A stretch of DNA of 64,000 nt from Prorocentrum cordatum (GCA_963575745.1 CAUYUJ010014356.1:185105-249104), one strand, 5' to 3'; counted from the stretch's first letter, positions 20,084 to 30,574 are shown. Made by a program: numbers and translations. The notes: generated from the letters alone by a model not told the origin.

Positions 20084-20295
20084 CGGCGACTCCAAAGGGT
20101 GCGGTTTGCAAAGGGTGTGGTTTGCAACCGCCCTGGGGAACAGCCTGGGGGTCACCCTGGAGGGCGCGCGGGGACCTCGGTAGAGTTCTCCCGCGCCCCG
20201 AGGAGGCCCGACGTGGACAGCGTCGTGCCCCCCAGGCCCCAACAGTGCCGATCGCAAACCACACCCTGGCGTAACCACACCCTTTGTAGTCGCCG
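20084..20295. mobile_element. Foldback element, about 44-bp arms
   Basis: CGGCGACTCCAAAGGGTGCG at the left is mirrored by ACCACACCCTTTGTAGTCGC at the right. The arms continue through GGGTGTGGTTTGC/GCAAACCACACCC. I could not confirm a target-site duplication. Confidence 0.85.
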
Positions 20296-20694
20296 AAAAG
20301 AGTGCCCATACCGCTACTCCCCGGACCTCTCCCGGGGTGCGTCCTGACCAGGAGTTCGAAGCGATTCCAGCGGTGGTGAGAAAGGCCTCCCAGGGGGCCC
20401 GAAGAAGGGGGAGAACGAGGGAAGGGTAGAGGTATGGCTGCCTTTTCCTTCTCTGAGGAACGACGGCGAAAGCGCGGGGCCCGCACCTGGTGCCGACGCG
20501 AGCGAGCCAAGCGCGCGGTGAACTGTACAGCGGGCGAGGCCTCTCAGGTCGAGATCACCGTGGAGCGCGGGGAGAGCGCGGGGAGCGGGGGCGGCTCCCT
20601 GTCCGTGCTGTCCTCTTCCTGGCTGAGGGGCAGTGGTACAGATTAGGAAGGAAAGATGACAAAGAGGATTGAGGCCCATTGGGGGGCTGCTACG

Positions 20695-20812
20695 CCAGAT
20701 TGGGCCGCGGATTCAGCGGGATTGAGCCCGATTCAGCGGGATTCAAGACGGATGAAGCGGGATGAAGCCGAGGTAAACGGGATTCAGCCGGATTGAGCCG
20801 GATTTCGGAACA
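20695..20812. repeat. Short-period satellite, GGATTCAGC-like
   Basis: Units GGATTCAGC, GGGATTGAGCCC, GATTCAGC, GGATGAAGC repeat about every 11-13 bp. The following 20813-21390 has small foldback remnants but no convincing gene. Confidence 0.75.
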
Positions 20813-21394
20813 TCGGCACGCAATTCGGCCATACGATACATCGCGGACAGATTGGCAAAGAGCCCCCGGTGGCGCATACAGACGCTTCTGCGCACGGTGG
20901 GCAGGACTACACCGCGAGCGAGGCCACGAAGGCCGGCATTACCGGGCTCTGGCTCGTCGCCAACGCCCGCGGGGACAACATAGAATCGGGGCGTTTTGTT
21001 CGCGGATGCCCCACGCGGAAGCGTATCCCTGCGACCGCGTGTCCGCGGGATCGCGCCCTGGAATCCGGTCCGCGAGGGCGCGGCTACGGATGTGTTCGCC
21101 GCTCGTGGTCGCTGTCCCTGACCCCCCCTGCCTGGCCGCAGCACGCCCTGACGGGCAACGGCAGGGGGGACTCGCTCGGGGGTAGACGCATCGACATGCA
21201 ACCGGTGATGCATCGCTGACAAAACGGCAGTAGGCCTCCGATGTCGCATCTGGACTTGCCTGGGCGCAGTGGGCCACTGGCATCGGCCCCCCATCTCAGG
21301 GAAACGCAAACAGCGATGCATGGATTAGCGACGGGTTCCGCTACAATGCAACATCGACGGCCGCTGTCGCCAAATCAGGCGGCACTGACTGCAC

Positions 21395-21480
21395 TTCTCG
21401 GGGGTACTTTCCCCGATCCGTGGATCTGGCAGCCACGCGCCAAAATCACAGATCCATGGTCCACGTTAGCGCGTTCCCGA
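21395..21480. mobile_element. F8 foldback element, decayed or partial
   Basis: CCCCGATCCGTGGATCTGGC and CACGCGCCAAAATCACAGAT resemble the left half of other F8 copies. Confidence 0.5.
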
Positions 21481-21699
21481 CCATCGGCGATGAATAGGCG
21501 ATGGGGGGTGGATGCGTCTCCCCCTGATTGGCGGCGAGCGGGAGGGGGAAGTGAGAAGGAGGATGCCTTCTCAGAAGGCGGCGGGGCTTCTCAGGTTTCT
21601 GGTGTCTTCGAGGAAGGTTCAGACCACTTCTCAGACGGCCGGGGACTTCCGAGCCTTCTGAGAAGGCCCGACTCCTCGGCTGGTCCGCTTCGGGTCATA

Positions 21700-21815
21700 A
21701 CTCGGGCCTCCGGCGGGGGACGCTCCGGGCACCCCCGGAAAGCTCTCGACGAGGCGCAGCTGCTGGAAAACATCCCGCAGCTGGGAAACCGACGAGACCC
21801 GACGAAAACGGCTGA
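21700..21815. repeat. F22 dispersed repeat
   Basis: CTCTCGACGAGGCGCAGCTG followed by CTGGAAAACATCCC recurs at 48.06 kb and, diverged, at 35.92 and 36.19 kb. The upstream CTCGGGCCTC…GGGCACCCC segment is shared with 35.9 and 36.17 kb. Confidence 0.75.
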
Positions 21816-21862
21816 CTGCCTCCTCCCCGCGCTCGCCCCCCCCGGGGGCTTGCCGCCGAGAA

Positions 21863-22030
21863 CAGGGAAACGAACAAATGAACATAAAGCTCGGAGGTCC
21901 GCGCGGATATCTGGGATCCATGCTGGACCCCCGGGGGCGGGGCGGCGCCGGAGGCGCCGCCCAGCGCGGATCCGAGAAATCCGCGCGAACATCTGAGTTT
22001 GTATGCTTATGTCATCTGTTCGTTTCCCTG
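21863..22030. mobile_element. F2 MITE copy
   Basis: CAGGGAAACGAACAAATGAA at the left pairs with TCATCTGTTCGTTTCCCTG at the right. The core is CTCGGAGGTCCGCGCGGATA and GCGGATCCGAGAAATCCGCG around GGCGCCGGAGGCGCC. The immediate flanks do not form a duplication. Confidence 0.85.
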
Positions 22031-22087
22031 GACTTCCCCCTCGGGCTCGCCGCCGACCTGAGCCCATTCCCGCCAAGGCTGCCCCTA

Positions 22088-22385
22088 GGAGGAGGAGGAG
22101 GAGGAGGAGGAGGAGGAGGAGGAGGAGGAGGAGGAGGAGGAGGAGGAGCAGGAGGAGTGAGGAGGAGGAGGAGGAGGAGGAGGAGCAGATGAGGAGGAGG
22201 AGGAGGAGGAGGAGCGTGAGGAGGAGGAGGAGGAGGAGGAGGAGGAGGAGGAGGAGGAGGAGGGAGGGAGGAAGGAGAGGAGGAGGAGGAGGAGGAGGAG
22301 CGCGAGGAGGAAGGAGGAGGAGGAGGAGGAGGAAGAGGAGGAGGAGGAGAAGGAGTAGGAGGAGCAGGAGGAGGAGGAGGAGGAG
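22088..22385. repeat. GGA array
   Basis: GGA repeats with occasional AGC, TGA and CGT interruptions. Arg-, Glu- or Gly-rich frames across it are artefacts. Confidence 0.97.
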
Positions 22386-22477
22386 GCGACCCCGCCGAGC
22401 CCAGGCGGCCTGCCCTGGCCGCGCAGAGCGCAGCTCACACATCGGAAGGCGCTTGAGCTGCTGGCCGACCTCTCGGG

Positions 22478-22600
22478 TTAAGTCGGGCCTGTCCCCCTAC
22501 TGTGGGATTTTCGACGAAACATAGAAATACTCAAAAAATAGTCCCCTGATTATTTTTGGATTATTTTTGGATTATGTTTGAAGTATGCTTGTGGGGGGGG
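22478..22600. mobile_element. F1 MITE, right arm lost
   Basis: Starts TTAAGTCGGGCCTGTCCCCC, then GGGATTTTCGACGAAACATA and AAATAGTCCCCTGATTATTT, the family interior. The expected CCTGTAGAGGGACAGGCCC arm is not found. Confidence 0.75.
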
Positions 22601-22702
22601 GGCCTCCGCCAGGCCCCGCGGGGCCGTCGCAACAAAACACACGGCACACGAGGAAGAACTGGTGGTGGGGAGGGGGTCGAGGCGTCACGGGGCCATCTCC
22701 TG

Positions 22703-22891
22703 TCGGGCCGGGCGACAGGGGGGGATAGCAAAGGGGGGGTTCGAGAATCAGCTCACGTCTTCCCAGCGCCTCCCGGCGCCAGGAGGCGCCCGTGTCTCGA
22801 AGAAGGGGCCCGGCGGCGGGGCCGAAACCAGCTGCACGCAGCAGATTTCGTAACCCCCCCTTTCCCTATCCCCCCCTTTCGTTCGGCCCGA
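22703..22891. mobile_element. F3 MITE with 5-bp target-site duplication
   Basis: Runs from TCGGGCCGGGCGACAGGG to TTTCGTTCGGCCCGA. It is flanked by TCCTG at 22698-22702 and 22892-22896. The inner arms GGGGATAGCAAAGGGGGGGT and ACCCCCCCTTTCCCTATCCC pair, and CAGCTGCACGCAGCAG marks the family. It is 189 bp long. Confidence 0.9.
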
Positions 22892-23059
22892 TCCTGGCGG
22901 GGGGCGTGGAGGGGGGGGGCGCAGTAGAGAGAAGGGAGGGCGGGTGAAAGAAAGAAGCGCTCCCTTGGGGCCATGTTCGTCCTCCGTCAAATATTCGAGA
23001 TGGCTCAGAGACAATCTTGCAATTAGGATCCAAAGCGCCTGGGATGCTGACCCCAAGGC

Positions 23060-23490
23060 TAGACCGTATTCTGGTCCACCTCTCGAGGCACTAAATGCGG
23101 GCACGAGTTACCCGAGTCCAGACCCGCGGGAAAAACATCAACCCATTCGTCGAACCATTTCCTGACCGTGCCCACTTCGAAACACGGCGAGGGCGGGGGA
23201 AGGAGGGAGGGAGGGACAGAGAAAAGCCGGAGGAGGACGAGGACGAACGATGTCGTGGCCCAACAGCTTGCCCAAAAAGGAGATGCGAGGCTCGAGGAGC
23301 AGGTCGCCTCGAACACACACGCCGCGCCGCCGGCTCTCCTGGGTCCGCCCCGAGCACGGGTGGGGGGGGCTATACTGGAGAGCGCCCGCCCGCCGTCCTT
23401 CGCCGCGGACAGCACCAGCTCGGACACCCAAGTCTTGACCATCTCCGCGCCCGCCTCGGTGCCATGGGCAGAAAGAAACGTTGTCTAAGC
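23060..23490 (-). CDS. Exon-like open frame(s), function unknown
   Basis: On the minus strand, GTEAGAEMVKTWVSELVLSA continues to KDGGRALSSIAPP. After a pyrimid­ine-rich stretch the same frame reads FEVGTVRKWFDEWVDVFPAG. This could be two exons separated by an intron inside one open frame. The start is unclear because the phrase continues upstream of the only Met to a TAG. No domain is recognised. Confidence 0.3.
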
Positions 23491-23723
23491 GAATCCGAAC
23501 GCAGTCTCAAGCGCTGGACATGCAGTGGGGCAGGCTCCATGACAGGGCACCAGCGCAGAATTCTTCCCCCGACGCTCTGCCCAAACACGCCCGGAAGCCT
23601 ACACGTACACTTGCTGTCTTCTGGCACGGTGGCCTCGCGGGACGCCACGAGCTGCGAACTCAACGACACTTCAGGGCCTGATCTTTGACGACGACTCGTC
23701 CCACCACTCCCCTTCAATACTGT

Positions 23724-24260
23724 CTACGTGGGATGTTGATCCCCCGGCGCCGGTCTAAGAGTGGGCCCAAAACCCCGAGCCCCTCCTGAACGCAAAGCGG
23801 TCCTCACTTCAGCGTCGCGGCTGTCCGTCCCAATGTAAGCTTGTGATTGACGTTCGCCATTACTTGCAGGCCGCTGTTTGAGCAGCTTTTCCATTTGCGA
23901 AAACTGCCGTTGTCTTCCATGTGTCTGGCATATTACATCATGAATGCGGCATTCAAAAATTACCCAAAACGATGGACATCCCAAACACCAGCGAAGACAC
24001 GCAGCTGACGAACGACAGTGCGGTAACGACGGGTACGCGAACGATGCTGCAATATCTTGTACCCCGCCTGCCCGCGCCCACACAATTGTGCACTCCGGCC
24101 AAACTAACAAATATCTGAGATGTAGACGTGTACTTTGTAGGCACTCGATGGCCCAGACCACGACGTTCCCCAATTCATGGGCGTTCTTGGGCGCTCCCTT
24201 CGGCCGCACGCACCAATAAATCGATGCGAGCGTGACTTTCTGCGCGCGGCTTTAGCAGGG
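23724..24260 (-). other. Exon-like island, function unknown
   Basis: A minus frame of 161 codons reads NAHELGNVVVWAIECLQSTR near its start and KLLKQRPASNGERQSQAYIG near its end. GC is lower here than around it. It may belong to the same locus as 23060-23490 and 24640-24842. A shorter plus frame overlaps. Confidence 0.25.
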
Positions 24261-24496
24261 CGTGGAAATCATGCTTTCAAAATTCCCGCGTAACTGTCGT
24301 TACCGGGGAGGGGGCCGCTGGGTGACAGTAGCGCTTGGGCGGGATGTGGGCCGCGTCGGGACGGGGGCGCACTGCGACCGACGCAGTGCAGCAGCGCCAC
24401 CAAAGCCTGCGGCTCGAGCGCAGCAGCAAAGCCTGAAATCGCAGGCAGGGCGCCGACGAGCGTTGGCAGGACGCCCTGCGAAAATCAAGCAACGCG

Positions 24497-24536
24497 GGGG
24501 GGGTCCATCGAGGAACGAACAATGACATAAACATTG
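24497..24536. repeat. Solitary arm of F2 element
   Basis: GAACGAACAATGACATAAAC matches the inner arm of F2 copies, but no opposite arm is found nearby. Confidence 0.5.
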
Positions 24537-24639
24537 CGCTACAGAGAGAACCCAGATACTTATAATATGTCTTGATATATGATAGCTGAAGTGAAACGTG
24601 CGAGAATGATGCTGGTGGCCGTCGCCCGCCGATGCCGTT

Positions 24640-24842
24640 GGTGACGCCGATGCCGAAGAAGGGTCCAGTAGGTACCTCACCACGCGCTGTCTCCTCGCAT
24701 CGCCAGCGCCTCGTTTAAGCGGCAACTCTTCGTATTCGGTACGCAGCGCCCCAGGCAACCAATTCATCAGCTTTCGGTGGTAAGCATGAATGTGCATTGT
24801 ACCAAGACGTTCCCATGACGGGTCCGCACCTTTGGCGGAGGG
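24640..24842 (-). other. Exon-like fragment, function unknown
   Basis: The minus frame, open from a TGA at 24845, reads GADPSWERLGTMHIHAYHRK, then LMNWLPGALRTEYEELPLKR and GAGDARRQRVVRYLLDP, after which it degrades. The composition is typical of a real protein, perhaps a retroelement relic, but I cannot name the family. Confidence 0.35.
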
Positions 24843-24913
24843 TCACCGGCGGTCGCCCGCGTTCACATACCCAGCGGTCAGAACCCAGCATGAGCCAGGG
24901 TGGCGACAGTTCC

Positions 24914-24914
<1 letters not shown>

Positions 24915-24975
<61 letters not shown>
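24915..24975. repeat. GAT array
   Basis: About 20 uninterrupted GAT units. It directly precedes the 90-bp repeats. Confidence 0.97.
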
Positions 24976-25275
24976 CCACGCCTGCTATGCCCTGCACGAC
25001 ACGGGCGCATAGCGGCCGCGCTGAGGGACCACCCTCTGTGCAATCCCTACGGTGTCGAGAATATGCTGCTAGACGACCGTGACGGATAGCGGCCGCGATC
25101 AGAGACCACCCGATGCGCACCTCCTACGGTGCCAAGCATATGCCACGCCTGCTAAACCCTGGAAGACCGCGACGGATAACGGCCGCGCTTAGAGACCACC
25201 CTCTTGCGCACCACCTACGGTGTCCAGCAGATGCCACGCCTGCTATGCCCTGGACGGTCGCGACTGGTAGCCGTC
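24974..25275. repeat. About 90-bp tandem repeat, 3.5 units
   Basis: Units start at 24974, 25064, 25141 and 25232. Each contains TGCCACGCCTGCTA, GGATAGCGGCCGCG, AGAGACCACCC and CCTACGGTGTC in varied form. The units have diverged and the second is shorter, so the array is old. Confidence 0.85.
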
Positions 25276-25279
25276 GCAC

Positions 25280-25640
25280 TCTTGTCTTGTGCATGTGTAT
25301 GCTTGTGTCTTGTGTGTCTTGCGTATGTGTCGGATGTATGTGCGGCTGTATGTGCACGTGTGTATCATGTGGATGCCCTTTCTGTGGCGTTTACGTCGTG
25401 GGTGTGTAATGCACGCCAGGGGTGCACTGGCGTTGTTAGTGTGTATATGTGTGTGTGCGTGTGCGTGTGCGTGCGAATGTGTGCGGCTGAATCTCGACGC
25501 GTGTCTCATATACGTGCCGCGCGCGTGTTGCGCGCGGGTGGTGAGGAGGGGAAGAGGGTGGTGAGGGAGGAGGGGAGGAGAGGAGTGTTTGTGTGTAAGG
25601 TGTGGTGCGTGTGTCTGTGTGTGAGCTTCGCGGGTGGGAC
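25280..25640. repeat. GT-rich imperfect repeats
   Basis: TGTGTAT, TGTGTGCGTG and GAGGGAGGAGG words. No convincing gene. Confidence 0.75.
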
Positions 25641-25674
25641 GCGGGAGAGAAGAACACCAGAGCCCCAACTAACC

Positions 25675-25815
25675 ATGTGGGGAATCAAATCTCCGAGGTC
25701 CGCGCGGATTTCTCGGATCGGCGCTGGAGAGCCCAGTCGGCGGGGGGTCCAACGCCGATCCGATGAATCCGCGCGGTCCCCCAAAATTTCATGTTTATGT
25801 CATTGTTTGTTTCCC
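25675..25815. mobile_element. F2 MITE, left end decayed
   Basis: CCGAGGTCCGCGCGGATTTC, CGGATCGGCGCTGGAGAGCC and the right arm TTCATGTTTATGTCATTGTT then GTTTCCCTGG identify F2. The left outer arm is missing. Confidence 0.75.
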
Positions 25816-25969
25816 TGGCCCAGGCCCCCCCCAAACAAAAAAACTGGTACGATCGTCACCGTTTTCGGGGGGGGCCCTGGGTAGAGACGCCTGCGCGCCA
25901 AGGGACAAAAAGGCAGCCTCGCGGGGAGACCATACCCGAGCCCACGAGCCGCGAATTCTCGCCCCACGC

Positions 25970-26152
25970 AGATATGTATGTATGTATGTATGTATGTATA
26001 TATATATATATATGTATTTGCATATACATATATATATATATGTATAAATGTGTGTGCGACTACATGTATGCACATATCTATATGTATATGTTTATCTATC
26101 TATTTATATGTTTATATATGTATATATAGATGCATACGTATATACACATATT
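25970..26152. repeat. TATG and TA microsatellites
   Basis: ATGTATGTATGT units pass into TA runs and TATGTATATATA to 26150. No gene. Confidence 0.95.
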
Positions 26153-26345
26153 GCGCGATCTGGGGAAACCAATGCGCCCGCGCCAAAGGCCACTCCAACG
26201 ACGGGCCGCTCTTACAGTCGACATCTACAGTGAGGACTGGCGGTACGGACGCAAGGGCCTTGGACGCCGAAGTTGGCACTTGTTGGGCGGCGGACTGCCA
26301 ACGGCCTGAAGGGCTGACCAGTCAAAGCCGCGAAAGATGGGCCGC

Positions 26346-26390
26346 AAAGGTAAGGACGCAAAAATGCCCTACGGACGTCCGTGCGTCCTT
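26346..26390. repeat. Hairpin GTAAGGACGCA…TGCGTCCTTAC
   Basis: A perfect 11-bp stem encloses a second palindrome, ACGGACGTCCGT. It may be the core of a small foldback element. Confidence 0.75.
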
Positions 26391-26539
26391 ACTATGAATT
26401 TTGACTGCACGTGCAACGGACCCGGGGGATCGCCGGCACGCCCGTGGACAGAACAGAACCTGCATGCTTCGAACCTTTGGTGCCAGCCCCCAGGGGGTCG
26501 GGTGAGCTTGACCTCGCGTCGGCACCCGTACCGCTCGGG

Positions 26540-26722
26540 CGCGGCCTAGAGGGGGGTGTCCAGGAGGGGGGTGCAAATCATGACCGGCGGCACGTGCGCG
26601 GCCCAGCGCGGGGGCCAGGGACATAAAGAAAGAAGAAGAGGCGCCATGAAATCTGGGGAAATATCATGGCCCCCGCCATGATATCCACCCCCCCTAGTCA
26701 TCACCCCCCTCTTTGCCGCCCC
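26540..26722. mobile_element. F11 foldback element
   Basis: GAGGGGGGTGTCCAGGAGGG to CATCACCCCCCTCTTTGCCG, with ATCATGGCCCCCGCCATGAT in the centre. Very close to 14125-14308. Confidence 0.85.
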
Positions 26723-26904
26723 CGAACCGCAGGATTGCACTCGCATCCGAGCGCGCCAGGTTCGGGACCCCCCCTTCCATCGAACACACCACAGACGCGG
26801 CAAACCCTACAAACGTGCATATTGGTTTCCCGAGGGGGCCGGTCGACCAGACGGCGCGCCTTCCGCCCCAAGATCAGCCCCGAATCCGTGCTCAAATCAT
26901 CAAT

Positions 26905-26990
26905 CGTCCGGCCTGGATATCTTTGGATATCCTTGACTATCTTTGAGCATGTTTGGCTATCTTCTGATATGTCTGAGTTTCTTCTCTGAA
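26905..26990. repeat. Short-period satellite, TATCTTTGGATA-like
   Basis: GGATATCTTTG, GATATCCTTGAC, TATCTTTGAGC, TATCTTCTGATAT words repeat about every 12 bp. Confidence 0.65.
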
Positions 26991-27055
26991 CCGATGGGGA
27001 TCCTTACGATTGCAAATTGTCCAACGATATTCGAACATATTCCAGGCCCGCGGAT

Positions 27056-27267
27056 TTGGACGCCCGAAATGGGTACGGAAACAATGGGCACAATGCCCAA
27101 CAACAAATGTTGTCCCAAACCAACAGCGGCCGCTGTTGGGCAAGCGGCCTCCTGTCTCGAATGGACACAGGCCGCGGCGGCGCGGACAGCGAGTCCTGTT
27201 CAAAATGAACAGGAACTGCTGTTGGGCATCGTACCCATTCTTTCCGTACCCATTTCGGGCGTCCAGA
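27056..27267. mobile_element. F4 foldback element with 6-bp duplication
   Basis: Runs from TTGGACGCCCGAAATGGGTA to TACCCATTTCGGGCGTCCAGA and is flanked by GCGGAT at 27050-27055 and 27268-27273. The interior CAACAGCGGCCGCTGTTG is a perfect palindrome. It is 212 bp long; a truncated copy lies at 10762. Confidence 0.8.
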
Positions 27268-27474
27268 GCGGATGGGCACGGTTTTGGCCGTGACGCCGGA
27301 CTTGGTCAGACGACATCGCGATGCGGCCCAACAGTGCCAGACCTCATCGTGGTGGCCCCTTTGCAGCGTCTGCTCTCGCGGCGCCTTTGAAGTGCCATTC
27401 GGGCGTTCGAATCCGATTGGCGGAATTCTGCGGCTGCTCGCTGGCGCAAGAAAACACTTTCCAGTGGCGTCCAG

Positions 27475-27770
27475 CCAAGAGGCCCTCTGGACAGCCGAAA
27501 GAGGGCTCCAATACGTCCCAAGACACCCCCAAGGCGGCCTCGAGACGTCCCCATGGACTCCCAAGACTGCCCTCGAGCGCCCAGAGAGGGCCCCAAGACG
27601 GGCTCCGAAGCCCAACAGGCCCCCTGGAGCCTGAGAGAAGCCCCGGAGACGCCTCAGGAGGCTCCCAAGAGACCCCACGAGGCCCCCTAAGGGGCCCCTC
27701 AGAGGCCACCAAGAAGCTCGCAGGAAGCCCCAAGGGGGCCCCAAGAGGGCCTCAAGAGTCCTCCTCTGAT
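27475..27770. repeat. F20 CCAAGAGG-type degenerate repeat
   Basis: Frequent words CCCAAGAC, CCCCAAGA, CCAAGAGACCCC, AGGCCCCC and CCCAAGAGGGCC without a fixed period. Long frames here reflect the composition. Confidence 0.7.
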
Positions 27771-27959
27771 TCCTCCTGCTCCTCTTCGTTCTCGTCCTCC
27801 TTCTCCTCCATCTCCTCCTCCTCCCTGCTCTTCCTCCCCCAAAAGTTCCCCCACAGGGCTCCACAACGTCCTGGGGAACACATAATCCAATATTAGCTTT
27901 TCCAGACTTCGGCCTAACGGTTGGCCGCGGCGGACTAACGTCTGGCTGCGTTGGCCACA

Positions 27960-28017
27960 CACACATCTCTCTCTCTCTATATATATATACGTATACACTA
28001 CAGCGTTACTACACGCA

Positions 28018-28055
<38 letters not shown>

Positions 28056-28062
28056 GTGTGTG
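27960..28062. repeat. CT, TA and GT microsatellites
   Basis: CTCTCTCTATATATATATAC and an ATATATATATATATATATAT run with GTGTGTG after it. Confidence 0.95.
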
Positions 28063-28112
28063 CGGGTATAGATTGTGCAGCCTGCGCTACTCCATCATAG
28101 ACTACTCCTTCT

Positions 28113-28361
28113 TTATTGCGTCGTGCCACATTTCGCTCTGCTCTGCTCTATGCCTGATGCTCCCCAACATACGCCCGCACACTCTGCGCCTACTCTGGGC
28201 ATGCCAAGTTCTACTTGGCTCCACCCGATTTCAACTCCGAGGTCCATGCCCCCTGCTCGACTCTGCATCATACTCGTTACCAATAGTAGTTGTGTGCCTT
28301 GCCAACGCCAGCACTTCTTCAACTCCTGCTGTACTCGCACTGGGGCTGAATGCCCTACCAG
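28113..28361 (-). CDS. Small exon-like frame, about 82 codons
   Basis: The minus frame opens after a TAA near 28362 and ends with TAA at 28113. It reads VQQELKKCWRWQGTQLLLVT, then GVEIGWSQVELGMPRVGAE and ends SRAKCGTTQ. The sequence here is not GC-rich, so the frame is less likely to be a composition artefact. Two plus-strand frames of about 155 codons are open across the same stretch, so the strand remains a judgement. No family is recognised. Confidence 0.3.
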   Translation of the reverse strand: MVGHSAPVRVQQELKKCWRWQGTQLLLVTSMMQSRAGGMDLGVEIGWSQVELGMPRVGAECAGVCWGASGIEQSRAKCGTTQ

Positions 28362-28518
28362 TTACACCACAAAAACAAATCGACGTCATCCCTGTAAACA
28401 CCTGTGTTGCGCTAGTTGCGATCGGCGATCGGCTCCGGCTTGGGCCTGGCGTGTGTGTTGTCCTCGCCAGCTCCGCCCGAACACATCAGATACGAGACCC
28501 GAAAACCCTGGGGGGGGG

Positions 28519-28620
28519 CCCGTGCTCGTGAGCGCGGGGTAGTCGACTACTCCGTGCTCGTGAGCGCGGGGTAGTGGACTACTCCGTGCTCGTGAGCGCG
28601 GGGTAGTCGACTACCCCGCG
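28519..28620. repeat. 32-bp tandem repeat, three units
   Basis: CGTGCTCGTGAGCGCGGGGT starts at 28521, 28553 and 28585. Each unit ends in a GTAGTCGACTAC palindrome (one copy GTAGTGGACTAC). Confidence 0.95.
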
Positions 28621-28874
28621 GGGGTGAGCAGGGATTCCCCCACTACACAGGGGGTTCGCTACAGCAGAACCAATGCCTTACCAGGGGGGGGGGGGGGGCG
28701 AGCGTTCTGGTCGTGGGACTGGTACGTGGCCCCTGGGCGGTGGAATCTGATTGGGGCGGGGAGGGTGTGGTAGCCGCGTGGCCCCCGACTCTGCTGGACC
28801 ACCCAGTGAGCAGCGCAGGAGGAGGAAGCAGATGGCAGGAGGAGGGAAGCAGGGGGGAGCAATCAGGAGTGAGA

Positions 28875-28930
28875 GGAGGAGGAGGAGGAGGAGGAGGAGG
28901 AGGAGGAGGAGGAGGAGGACGACGACGACG
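28875..28930. repeat. GGA/GAC array
   Basis: A GGA run ending in GACGACGACGACG. The flanking 28621-28874 has no clear gene. Confidence 0.95.
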
Positions 28931-29214
28931 AGATGGAGACCACAATACTCTACTGCAAATGGGAACCCAGCACCAGAGGGTTGGTAACAGAATCTGGATG
29001 GCCCTTCCTGCCGGGAGCACCGCTGCGCGCGAGATGTGCTCTCGCCGAAGCGCCGCGCGCGCGTCTTCCGGTGGCCCAGTCGTCGGAAGCGGGGCCACGC
29101 CGAAGCGCGCGCGCGCCCGTCTTCCGCTTCCTGGGTGTGGGGCTGCGCGTCAGGCCAGCGTCAGAGCCCACAGGCCCTTTACGCCGCCCCCCTCTTCCCC
29201 CTTCGGGGCGGGCT

Positions 29215-29378
29215 TTACTGAAGGGGCCCCAGGACACACAAATAAATAGACACACATAACATGATTCCCCATATTTCCCCATACTTTCTGGGTTTCTGTC
29301 GTCCCCCCCACTTCCCATATTTTCCCATATTTTCTGGGGAATCGACGATGATTGTGTCTGTGTGTTTTTTTCCCTCCT
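29215..29378. mobile_element. F10 foldback element copy
   Basis: GGACACACAAATAAATAGAC at the left and TGATTGTGTCTGTGTGTTTT at the right are inverted. CCCATATTTTCCCATATTTT lies inside. This is the best preserved copy of the family. Confidence 0.8.
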
Positions 29379-29529
29379 GATTTACCCCTCCCTCTCCCTC
29401 CCCTGGGTCTGGACGGAGGGTTTTGCGCCAGGTTGGAGCGTCCAAGAAGGCCTCGGCGAGAAGGTGGGGGCGCGCGTTAGTCCCGAAGTCACACGGAAGG
29501 GTCGATGGCGACTCAGGGGAGCCTCCAAC

Positions 29530-29655
29530 TGCCATCTTGCTAGTCTCTTGCGAGTCGATGCTATCCGACGCTGCTCGACGCCACACCGACGCGAATCAGA
29601 GGGGATCGGCACGAATTGACGTTAATTGCCACATGCCAGCGCACGCTGATGCACT
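29530..29655. repeat. Short-period satellite, GATGCTATCCGACGC-like
   Basis: GAGTCGATGCTATCC, GACGCTGCTC, GACGCCACACC, GACGCGAATC repeat about every 10-13 bp. Related to 10340-10435. Confidence 0.65.
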
Positions 29656-29775
29656 CTAAAAACGGAACTCCGAAGACATACAAGGCGCCCATCATTTGCC
29701 GCCGAAGACTTGAAGGTGGATGCGGGTGAGTGGGGCCCGCTGAGTCGTTTGACCTGGCTAGCTTGAATTCAATGC

Positions 29776-30030
29776 CTACTCCTGCAATGCTCCTTCTCTA
29801 CACCCACGACGCCCCTGCATATCTGCGCTCCTACTCCTTCTCCTGCAACGCTCCAACACTGATATCGAGAGAATTGTTCTCTCTCTCTCTCTCTCTGCAT
29901 CACATTTCCGACCAAGCGCAAGCGAGCTGTACCCAGCCGTACCCAGAATGGATAACGATCCTGCATGTTCCAGTCCGTTTTCTCGACTCAGTGCCCAGAC
30001 ACCCGACGACGTGTTGGGCGACATTGAGCT
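29776..30030 (-). other. Exon-like frame, function unknown
   Basis: The C-terminal part of a 394-codon minus frame reads SGVWALSRENGLEHAGSLSI, then LGTAGYSSLALGRKCDAERE and SADMQGRRGCREGALQE before the stop at 29776. Upstream the frame is GGA-array artefact. A plus frame from 29948 (MDNDPACSSPFSRLSAQTPD) also looks plausible, so the strand is uncertain. Confidence 0.25.
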
Positions 30031-30217
30031 CCCTCCTCCCTGTCCGCCTCGTCCTCCTCCTGCCCCTCCTCCTCTCCCTCCTCCCCCCTCCTTCCCCTTC
30101 TCATCCCCCCTGTGCGCCTCATCCCACGGCAATAACGGACAAGGAATGCGCCATGCTTTTGCTGTCTTTGCTCGTTTCCGCTGGGTCCCTCCCGCGCACC
30201 ACATGACCCCATCGACA

Positions 30218-30468
30218 TGTGAGCGTTTTTTATTCGGCGTTTCGACATGGGGCGGCAAGGGGGGGGAAAGGGGGGGTCTGGCTCCGGACCTCTGCTTCGT
30301 GCGACTGTTTGCGGCCGTGCGTCCTCTGGGAGAGGCTCCACCTGCTCGAAACAGGCGCCAAAAAACAGCCAAGATCTGCTCCGTGGGGGGGGGAAGGGGA
30401 GGGATGCGAGGGCCCGCGCCGATCGGCAAAACAATGAATAAGAACACGATCACCATAAAAGCCCGACG
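30218..30468. mobile_element. F15 foldback element
   Basis: TTATTCGGCGTTTCGACATG at the left pairs loosely with GATCGGCAAAACAATGAATA at the right. GTCTGGCTCCGGACCTCTGC, CCACCTGCTCGAAACA and GGGCCCGCGCCGATCGGC recur in the copy at 32063. Confidence 0.8.
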
Positions 30469-30574
30469 ACGCGTTTTGTTCCGCGTCGCCAGGCCTCTGG
30501 AACTCTCGGCCGGTTCTCGAGGAGGAAAGGCGCTCCACCCCGAACCCTTCTCTTGGCGGCCCCGGAGCCCAGCA

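Noticed and set aside
27395-27440. GCGTTCGAATCC resembles a tRNA T-arm
   Set aside because: No matching A box, acceptor stem or anticodon arm could be found around it.
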